Source: Bryopsis sp. KO-2023 (taxonomy: Eukaryota > Chlorophyta > Ulvophyceae > Bryopsidales > Bryopsidaceae). From it: a DNA stretch of 64,000 nt. The notes below the pieces were generated by a model, which saw only the letters and a program-made list of their open reading frames with translations, was not told the origin of the DNA and ran no database searches. Shown here piece after piece: positions 57,599-64,000 of this stretch; the first letter of the stretch is position 1, and each line of letters opens with the position of its first letter. A program made the translations under genes and the position numbers. The stretch spans positions 1,178,001 to 1,242,000 of the forward strand of contig BSYQ01000004.1 in NCBI GenBank assembly GCA_030272585.1. The letters run 5' to 3'.

Positions 57599-57871
57599 TG
57601 TTATAAACCTCTCTCTCCTAGGAAAATAACCTCCCAGCGCCCTTCCTTGAAGTCCCTTTAACCCATCAAACCCCCACTCCTTGATGGGACCCTTGAGATG
57701 ACAGGGATCACCTCAGGGCGAGACACCTGGGCTTGCTATGAGTCATCCTTTCAGCACACGTGCTATAATGATCTCATGGACCTTAAGCATATGACTAGAG
57801 CCATGTTAGTGCCCACGACTAACCCTTGAGCTCTAGTAGTGCATAGACATACTCGGCGTACACTTATAACA
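57599..57871 (-). repeat. Chromovirus LTR
   Basis: 273 bases, minus orientation, ends TGTTATAA...TTATAACA. The purine tract AGGGAGGGGGC lies just upstream, followed by the LTR start, and the primer site lies just downstream, so this LTR serves pol on one side and gag on the other. Confidence 0.85.
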
Positions 57872-58020
57872 GTGCCCCCTCCCTAATGTGAAGCCGCCCT
57901 CGGCTTTACTAGGGAATCAAATGCTGATTGGCATCAAGCAAAAGATAGCTGTCTTTTGACATTTGCACTTTCGGAGAAAGAAGATCATCATCATCCAGTG
58001 GCCTACTGTGATATGATGTC

Positions 58021-60231
58021 TCAAACCTTCGCTTTTGATCTTCTACGGATCGTGCGAGGTACTACAGTCGACTGTTCTTGCGATTGGTGAAATGCATCAA
58101 CCAATTCCTTTGCATGCAAGACATTTTCTTCGGGTTCCCAAGAGTTATGTTCATGGCCATAACCAAGCCACTTCACAAGGTATTCTGTATGGCATTTCTT
58201 CCCTCTGCGTCGCTCTCTGCGATCAAGAATGCGCTCAACCTCCCACTCCAGATCTCCCTCGATTTCAACAGGTGGTGGTGGTTGTACAGTTCCTTTAGCC
58301 CAATATGGCTTTAACAGTGAAGCATGGAACACCGGATGTATGGGCAAAGTTGCAGGAAGCTTCAGCTTGAATGCAACCTCATTTATTTCACGCTCAATTG
58401 GGAAAGGTCCTACCCATTTTGGCGTTAATTTACGTGAACCTGGGTGCTTGAGTCGAGGATTTCTTGCATCTAATAATACAAGGTCTCCTACTTTGACTTG
58501 CACTGGTACACGATGGCGATCAGCTTGCGCTTTAAAGCGTTGCTGTGCGGCTTGAAGGCGTTTCCTTGCCTCAACAATCCCTTCCCGAATTTCATTCGTC
58601 ATTTTCTGAACTTCTGGTACAGCCACTTGCTTCGACCCTTTTCTAGGGATCTGAGCAGTCAATGCTGTCCATGGATCTCTTCCATAATTCAGAAAGAAGG
58701 GTGTTTCACCAGTTGCTTCGGATTTAGAGTTATTTATTGCAAACTCTACAACCGGTAACAAATCCGCCCAATTCTTTTGGGATGGCCCGACAAAGTGGCG
58801 GAGTGTATCCTCCATGACTTTGTTCATAGCTTCGGTTTGCCCATCTGTTTGTGGGTGATAAGCCGAAGACAAGGCCTGTGAGATTTCCCATGTATAGCAC
58901 AACTCCCTGAAGAAGTGCGATACAAATCTCGGGTCTCTATCTGTGACCAACTTCTTTGGCATACCATGTGCTTTGAATACATGGTTCACAAAGAGTTTTG
59001 CTGCTTCCACGGCTGAGCACTCTGTACTTGTTGCCGCCAAATGAACCATTTTGGTCAACATATCCACGAATACGAGGATTGCATCATGACCTTCTCCTCT
59101 GGATGGTGGGAGATTAGTGACAAAATCCATCGAAACATTTTCCCATTGTGCATTCGGGATAGGCAAGGGTTTCAGAGGGCCTTGTGGCTTTGTTCGCCTC
59201 CCTTTATGCCTTTGACATGAGTCACATCCTCGCACATAGGATTTAATTTGGTCCTCCATTTGAGGCCACCAGAAATGTTTCTTGATTTGCCGACTTGTCT
59301 TAGCCACTCCAAAGTGACCCGAATAGACAGTGCTATGGCAATCTTGGATTATTTCTTGTCTCAATGATCCATCATTTGGTACTGATATCACATTTCCATT
59401 CCACCAAATTCCATCTTGGTTCTGTAACATCTGGGCAGCTTCCAGAGTTTGATACCAAGGATCTTTGGTGTACCCTTCAACCAGCCTTGACTCCAACTGG
59501 GTATGATAACCCCGAGGCAGAGATGGGACCTCAGGATCCCGCGGTCTAGAAACCAAGCCACTCGATCTCACGGTCTCGCATAATACTCCAATTGAAGAAG
59601 GAGAAGACGGTATACGTGACAAGGGATCAGCCACATTTACTCGCCCTGGTCTATACTCCCATTCAAATTGGAAATCATGGAGCAATTCTAGCCAGCGGAC
59701 CTGCCGTCGATTCAAGGTCGATCGGGAATGAAAGAATGTGTTTGGACTATGGTCGGTAATCACTCGGAATTTTCTGCCTTGCAAGTAGCATCTCCATAAT
59801 TGAAGTGCATACACAGTAGCATACATTTCCTGATCACTCGTCGACCAATTGAGTTGTGGACCTTGCAGCTTTTTGCTTTCATAAGCTATTGGGTGTCCTT
59901 CTTGCAGGAGAACTGCTCCAATTGCCTTTGTAGAAGCATCAGTGATTACTTCGAAAGGTTTAGAGAAGTCCGGCAAAACCAAACATGGTGCTTCCGTGAG
60001 TGCCGTTTTCACCCCTTCAAAAGCTGTCTCACACTCATGAGTCCATTCCCATGTCTTCTTCTTTTTGAGAAGATCAGTCATTGGAGAAGCCAAGGCTGAA
60101 TACCCTTGTACAAACTTGCGAAAGTAATTGGCGAGTCCGAGGAACGACCTTAAGTCATCCACCCCACTAGGACGAGGCCAATTCTTTACTTTAGCCGTTT
60201 TATGTGGGTCAACTGAGATACCATTGTAAAT
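58021..60231 (-). CDS. Chromovirus pol: RT thumb, RNase H, integrase, chromodomain (truncated)
   Basis: Open from about 60,231; residue numbers from the ATG at 60,162. The frame starts in the RT thumb region (VDDLRSFLGLANYFRKF), so fingers and palm with the YxDD box are missing. RNase H: D75 (ITDAS), E112, D137 (ITDHS). Integrase zinc site H276, H283, C313, C316; catalytic D346 (MDFVTNLP), D408 (TDRDPRF), E444 (DGQTEAMNK). A GPF-type C-terminal domain (WVGPFPIERE) precedes a chromodomain (EWEVERILDRR ... YLVKWLGYGHEHNSWEPEEN, about 640-690), which in chromoviruses steers integration to marked chromatin. No stops, but it cannot encode a working RT. Confidence 0.88.
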   Translation of the reverse strand: MYNGISVDPHKTAKVKNWPRPSGVDDLRSFLGLANYFRKFVQGYSALASPMTDLLKKKKTWEWTHECETAFEGVKTALTEAPCLVLPDFSKPFEVITDASTKAIGAVLLQEGHPIAYESKKLQGPQLNWSTSDQEMYATVYALQLWRCYLQGRKFRVITDHSPNTFFHSRSTLNRRQVRWLELLHDFQFEWEYRPGRVNVADPLSRIPSSPSSIGVLCETVRSSGLVSRPRDPEVPSLPRGYHTQLESRLVEGYTKDPWYQTLEAAQMLQNQDGIWWNGNVISVPNDGSLRQEIIQDCHSTVYSGHFGVAKTSRQIKKHFWWPQMEDQIKSYVRGCDSCQRHKGRRTKPQGPLKPLPIPNAQWENVSMDFVTNLPPSRGEGHDAILVFVDMLTKMVHLAATSTECSAVEAAKLFVNHVFKAHGMPKKLVTDRDPRFVSHFFRELCYTWEISQALSSAYHPQTDGQTEAMNKVMEDTLRHFVGPSQKNWADLLPVVEFAINNSKSEATGETPFFLNYGRDPWTALTAQIPRKGSKQVAVPEVQKMTNEIREGIVEARKRLQAAQQRFKAQADRHRVPVQVKVGDLVLLDARNPRLKHPGSRKLTPKWVGPFPIEREINEVAFKLKLPATLPIHPVFHASLLKPYWAKGTVQPPPPVEIEGDLEWEVERILDRRERRRGKKCHTEYLVKWLGYGHEHNSWEPEENVLHAKELVDAFHQSQEQSTVVPRTIRRRSKAKV

Positions 60232-60378
60232 CAGCCCAGGTGTCTCGCCCTGAGGTGATCCCTGTCATCTCAAGGGTCCCATCAAGGAGTGGGGGTTTGA
60301 TGGGTTAAAGGGACTTCAAGGAAGGGCGCTGGGAGGTTATTTTCCTAAAGAGAGAGGAGAGAGAGGTTTATAACAGTT
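60232..60378 (+). repeat. Chromovirus LTR fragment, inverted
   Basis: Matches bases 57,735-57,599 in the opposite orientation and ends TTATAACA at the GyB junction. The inner joint shares GCCCAGG with pol sequence, a microhomology. Confidence 0.85.
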
Positions 60379-60379
60379 C

Positions 60380-61179
60380 CCATCAACCCAGTCCCCGCCG
60401 GGATTGTCCTCCTCCTCTTGGATCCGTGCTTGTTCGATCCTTGCATCCGTTCCTCCATCTCCATCATTGTGATCCACCCTCTCTCCGATTCCGCTGCCAC
60501 CTTGACTACCTCCCTCTCGTCCTCCTGTGGAATCAATCCTGTCCTGGTCCTCCACTCCTTCATTCCTTTCTTGTTCCTCTCCAGCAGCACCTCCACTGAT
60601 TCCCACTCTGCCAGATTCCCCTCCTTCTCTGTCTCCACCATTGTCGATGTCATCCCCATTTCCTCTATTCCCTCCATGCTCTTCTCCATCCCCGCTGCTG
60701 TTGTGATCGTCATCGCTGTCGTCGACACTGAATCCCTTCGCGGTTCTCTGTTCCTCCATCTTCTGTTTTCCTGCATCCGTCTGCCTCAGCTGCCCCTTGA
60801 GATCCACGACTTCCTGTCGCAACCTCACCGTTTCCAAGTCCTCCGTCGCGATACTGGCTCGAGCCGCCTGAAGCGACTCCTCCAGTTCAACCACTCGCAA
60901 GAGCAGCTGATCCCGTTCATGCTGCAAGAGTATCACCTGAGCAGCAGAACTCGAAGAGCCCGCATCTCCCTCACTTGCAGCCTGTCGAAGGACGGAGTTT
61001 TCCTGGATGAGCTTTTGTCGCTCCTCCTGCCATTTCAGCTGGTTCCGAGTATATTCCTCCGCCAACGACTCTTCTCCCCTAAATAAATCCTCCAGTGCTC
61101 TAGCCCCCTCTCTGGACTGCACCGCCCCTGCCTCGATCCTCTCGATCGCTTCCTCCACCCTTTGACGCCACTCAACCAT
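60380..61179 (-). pseudogene. GyB second accessory frame (coiled coil), cut by the chromovirus
   Basis: Starts at the ATG at 61,179 (MVEWRQRVEEAIERI). About 160 residues of heptad-like coiled coil (HERDQLLLRVVELEESLQAA; LRQEVVDLKGQLRQT) are followed by a Gly/Asp/Glu-rich disordered region. The frame runs into the chromovirus LTR fragment after GGDWVDG, so it is truncated. GyA has no equivalent frame between its accessory gene and LTR. Confidence 0.65.
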
Positions 61180-61399
61180 TCTCTTTTCTCCTTTTTTTTT
61201 TTTTTTAACAAAAAGCAAAACCTCCCGCTCCGTTGGTTTTCTTTTTCTCCGTCGAAGGAATTCGATGCCTCGAGGCTTGGGGTTTAAAACACTCCTCTAT
61301 GTCCTCTCAAGATGACTCCATATCTATGTGTTGGGTCTCCCAATATTCTCCCTCACTCAACCAGAGTTCTACATCCTCCAGAGCTCTCCTGCCGATGTC

Positions 61400-61861
61400 T
61401 CAACCTCCCTTCTCTCCCTCGCTCTCGCTATCGGTGACTTCGAACCCATCGCTCTCGCTCTCCTCTCCTCTCGCTCGCTTAATCTCCTGCTCATGCATGT
61501 CACCCACGACTTCCAGTCGCCGTTTTTGGTTCGAATCCTGTCGTCGCCACCCAGAAGTCCTAGACCTCTCGCGAACCACCTCCTGCAGTCGCTTCTCCGG
61601 AATTTCCTCTTCCCCTTGAGTTTTCCGCAGTCGACTTTGAAAGTCCTCTATCCTTCCCAAACTCTCTAAATTACTCAGTAGAGCGATTTTCTGGCGCCTG
61701 AGTAAATCTCTCGCCGTCCTCCCAGCGGTGGTTTCGTTTGTAAAGGCCCGTTTGAGCCGCCTAGTAACCTCCTCCGTTTGTCTTTCTAGCTCCGTCCGAA
61801 GGCGCAGCACTTCGGCTGCCATGCACTCGTTCAGCTCTTGTTCGGACATGGTTCTAGCCAT
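61400..61861 (-). CDS. GyB accessory protein, homologue of the GyA frame at 34.4-34.9 kb
   Basis: 153 residues from the ATG at 61,861 (MARTMSEQELNECMAAEVLR). Shares VTRRLKRAF.NET..GRTARDLLRR and the FEVTDSESEGE tail with the GyA protein. Conservation of the frame between two diverged elements argues for a selected function. No membrane segment. Confidence 0.75.
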   Translation of the reverse strand: MARTMSEQELNECMAAEVLRLRTELERQTEEVTRRLKRAFTNETTAGRTARDLLRRQKIALLSNLESLGRIEDFQSRLRKTQGEEEIPEKRLQEVVRERSRTSGWRRQDSNQKRRLEVVGDMHEQEIKRARGEESESDGFEVTDSESEGEKGG

Positions 61862-62066
61862 CCTTTCCTTCTGAGTCTTTTTGCTCGATATTTTCTTTTC
61901 CTCGTATTCCCGTTAGCGAAATACCTTTTGGACTAAACCGTTCCTGCCGAAGACACCCCTTTAAGTCCGTCTCACTCGCTACTGTTCTCTATCCTTGGAT
62001 ATCTCGCTAATAGTTTGGTCCGAGCTTCTCCGTAAAGCTCTCCTAAACAGTGGTAGGACTTTACGG

Positions 62067-62392
62067 TTACGGTACCGTAAACCGTACCGTAACCTCACTC
62101 CGGTCACTTACGGTTACGGTCACTCCGGTCCGGACCGGAGTGGTTTTCGTGCTCGGAACCGGACCACCGTAAATGTTATCCGTAGTACTACGGCGTCATT
62201 ACGGCGGTCCGGAGCATGAAATGACGAATTTACGGTTCGGTTATCACCGTACACCGGAGCATGCCGTAAACTCACCGTAAATCAACAACCGTAGCACCGT
62301 AAATCATCCACCGTAGCGCCGTAATCACGTGACCGTAACACCGTAAACCGCAAACCGGAGTCCGTTCCACCGTAAAGAGGAGTTACGGTGGG
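62067..62392. repeat. Subterminal CCGTAA/TTACGG array of the hAT element
   Basis: About 25 copies of CCGTAA or TTACGG (and CCGTA(G/C) variants) in both orientations, mixed with CCGGAGT and CCGGTCCGGACCGG palindromes. hAT transposases bind short subterminal repeats, so these are probable transposase sites. Confidence 0.85.
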
Positions 62393-62511
62393 AAGCTGTC
62401 CCGTCGTACGCAACCTCCCTTATAACCTAGCCACTCTCCCATCGCTAGTTTCTCCTTTGGTTTTCTACTGTCTCGCGGTGTGTTTTCGTTTTTTTCCGGA
62501 GTGTGTTCAGT

Positions 62512-64000
62512 ATGTCGGCGACGTCGGATGTTCAGTTGATGGGCGAGGTCAGAAAGGATGCGGGGTTGCGTCCTGTCGACTACGCACCGCTGGCGACCCT
62601 GGTGGTGCAGCTCGACGACGGCTCGTGGGAGGCCTATGTAAAAGGAGAAAAGGGGAAGAAAAAAGAGGACAGGCTGGTCAAGCTGAAGTGTTTGCTGTGC
62701 GGACACATGTGCTCTTGGTGTAAGTATTTTGTAATTTTTTTTTTTTTCTTTTTCTGGGTTAATATTTCTGGAGTAGTTTTTTATTTTGGTGTGGATGTCT
62801 GCAGCCAAGGGGTCCTACAGTGGCCTCAAGTCCCACTGCTCTGGGAGGCATGGTGTGAAAGACCATGATGTCCTCACCACTGCCAAGGGGTGGATCGATG
62901 ATGCTGCGAAGGATGGGAAGGACTTCCCACTAGCAGAATGGACGTCGAAAATGGCAGCAGCAGGCCATTTGAAGCCAGGAAAGGGGGGGAAGTCAAGCGA
63001 GGACCCATCCGAGACGCTGATATCCAAGTCTCTACACCGGGTAGGTTTGTGATTGCTTGTGATGTTAATGCATGTGTTGTTGTGTTGCTGGATGCTGGAA
63101 TTTCCAGCCTGATTTTTGGGGGACTGCATGTGTTGTTGTGTTGCTGGATGCTGGAATTTCCAGCCTGATTTTTGGGGGACTGCATGTGTTGTTGTGTTGC
63201 TGGATGCTGGAATTTCCAGCCTGAATTTTGGGGGACTGCATGTGTTGTTGTGTTGCTGGATGCTGGAATTTCCAGCCTGATTTTTGGGGGACTGCATGTG
63301 GTGCTGATGTGCATGTGTGATGTACAGAATGTGCGCTACCAAGCCGGCAGTGCCGGATACAAGAGGTTCGTCAGGGAAGCGGCAAAGTGGGTGGCGAGGG
63401 ACTCCCTTCCTTTTGGGACTCCATGCACTCCAGCCTTCCTCGAGTTCGCCAGGGTGCTTGAACCCAAATGCCCAAAAGTGGATCCCAAAACCATAAAGCG
63501 CGAGATCAGTTCTGTCTACAAGAGCGAGATGGAAAGGTTGACGAGGTCCGTCCCATGGAAGGTAACCGCTTTTACGACCGACCTGTGGAAGAGTAGGACT
63601 TCATGTGAATATATAACATTCACATGCAGCTGGGTAGATACAGAGTGGGTTTTGCAGACTAGGACATTAGGATCGCATAGGTTAGAGTATACAAGCATAA
63701 CCGCAGAGGTTCTTTCGGTGGAAATTCCAAAACTGCTTCAGGGGTACTTTGGGGGGTCAGCTCAGTTAGGAGAAATGAGGCCGACCATAATTTCAGATTG
63801 TGGATCGAATATTAGGAAGGCCCTTCAAGAAGAATTAGAATTTGACTGGCTCAGGTGCTCCTTGCACATGCTCCACAATGTGGTGCAGCTGGGCTTAGGG
63901 CATATAGGCGTTATTGGGAGGGTCAATAAACACACGGCCTTACTACTAGAGGCAATAGATGTGTTGAAAGGGGTAGCAGCCCATGTACGGCGCTCCTCTA
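62512..64000 (+). CDS. hAT-family transposase (3' end outside window)
   Basis: Exons 62512-62719, 62805-63040, 63328 to the window end, phases matched. Exons 1-2 build a BED zinc finger: CLLCGHMCSW..., then SYSGLKSHCSGRHGVKDH (C-x2-C ... H-x4-H). Exon 3 carries the RNase H-like transposase core: FTTDLWKSRTSCEYITFT (first catalytic D), IISDCGSNIRKAL (second D) and RCSLHMLHNVVQL, the CxxH motif region of hAT proteins. No stops to 64,000; the C-terminal dimerisation domain and catalytic E are not in view. Likely active or recently active. Confidence 0.9.
63071..63296 (+). repeat. Four tandem 56-bp repeats in transposase intron 2
   Basis: Units starting CATGTGTTGTTGTGTTGCTG at 63,071, 63,127, 63,183 and 63,239, almost identical; each contains the small palindrome GCTGGAATTTCCAGC. 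Confidence 0.92.

Larger units (their letters stand above)
55519..60378 (-). mobile_element. Rearranged chromovirus (Gypsy) nested in GyB
   Basis: Order along the plus strand: an RT fragment (+) 55,519-55,806; gag-PR (-) 55,807-57,045; leader and primer site; one LTR 57,599-57,871 (-); purine tract; pol (-) 58,021-60,231; an LTR fragment (+) 60,232-60,378. On the minus strand this reads pol, LTR, gag, the reverse of a normal element, and both edges are same-family pieces in the opposite orientation. That is the layout expected from autointegration or insertion of a one-LTR circle. The element lacks capsid and the RT palm and is defective. Confidence 0.8.
52206..64000 (-). mobile_element. GyA-family retrotransposon GyB, heavily interrupted, right end outside window
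   Basis: The 3' LTR at 52,206-53,595 is followed (rightward) by the same purine-tract region as GyA (CCCCCTTACACCCGCATA on the plus strand), so the element reads leftward. Its internal accessory frames are found at 54,075-55,517, 60,380-61,179 and 61,400-61,861. These pieces are separated by a MITE, a chromovirus and a hAT element. Integrase, RT and gag would lie beyond the hAT insertion, outside the window. Confidence 0.75.
62048..64000 (+). mobile_element. hAT transposon, 5' part
   Basis: Begins CAGTGGTAGGAC at 62,048, a typical hAT terminus; left target flank CTCCTAAA (62,040-62,047). The 5' end carries a dense CCGTAA/TTACGG array and then a spliced transposase gene. Inserted into GyB, since the sequence before 62,048 matches GyA around 35,000-35,050. 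The right end is outside the window. Confidence 0.85.

Overview
The window looks like nuclear DNA of a green alga (Viridiplantae). The evidence is a chlorophyll a/b LHCII gene, a plastid-type Der/EngA GTPase with the plant-like NKCE G4 motif, a plastid-targeted HemB, many spliceosomal introns with GT..AG ends, and a heavy load of LTR retrotransposons and DNA transposons. An early-diverging streptophyte alga would fit the LHCII sequence, but that is a guess. No bacterial-style operons, CRISPR arrays or rRNA genes are present. Every host gene model below was built by reading exons, splice sites and reading-frame phase from the sequence.

Left half (1-32.7 kb), mostly host genes: Der/EngA 3' part (+); a secreted single-pass membrane protein (+); a 2-kb inverted duplication whose arms each carry an intact T1/BTB-domain gene (minus copy at 5.3-6.5 kb, plus copy at 13.5-14.8 kb); between the arms a MAPEG-like membrane protein (-) and a zinc-knuckle-like protein (+); an unrecognised acidic protein with ten exons (+); plastid porphobilinogen synthase HemB (-, six exons). 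A 3,988-bp CACTA-type transposon (24,523-28,510) follows. It has CACTA termini, a TTA target duplication, dense CCCCGCAC subterminal arrays and a captured, broken ASNSD1-like gene. Next is a nine-exon vitamin-K-dependent gamma-carboxylase-like (HTTM) gene (-).

Middle (32.7-52.2 kb): an 11.5-kb Gypsy-type LTR retrotransposon (called GyA here; minus strand, 5-bp target duplication GCAGT) sits about 225 bp upstream of the LHCII start codon. Inside GyA is a 1,025-bp MITE with an 8-bp target duplication, built from GATCGG repeats and two opposed tRNA-like modules. Then come the LHCII gene (+) and a 741-residue secreted protein (-) made of two copies of an Ala/Cys-rich domain joined by an SGDD-type acidic linker.

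Right end (52.2-64 kb): a nest of mobile elements. A second GyA-family element (GyB) starts with its LTR at 52,206 and runs past the window end. It has been hit by a 913-bp hAT-like MITE (GACCGG repeats, 8-bp target duplication), by a rearranged chromovirus that carries a Dam-methylase-like domain and a chromodomain, and by an autonomous-looking hAT transposon that begins at 62,048 with CCGTAA subterminal arrays and a BED-finger transposase.

The most unusual theme is that four unrelated DNA transposons each carry long arrays of their own private short motif (GATCGG, GACCGG, CCGTAA, CCCCGCAC), and three of them also hold tRNA-like or T-arm-like modules.
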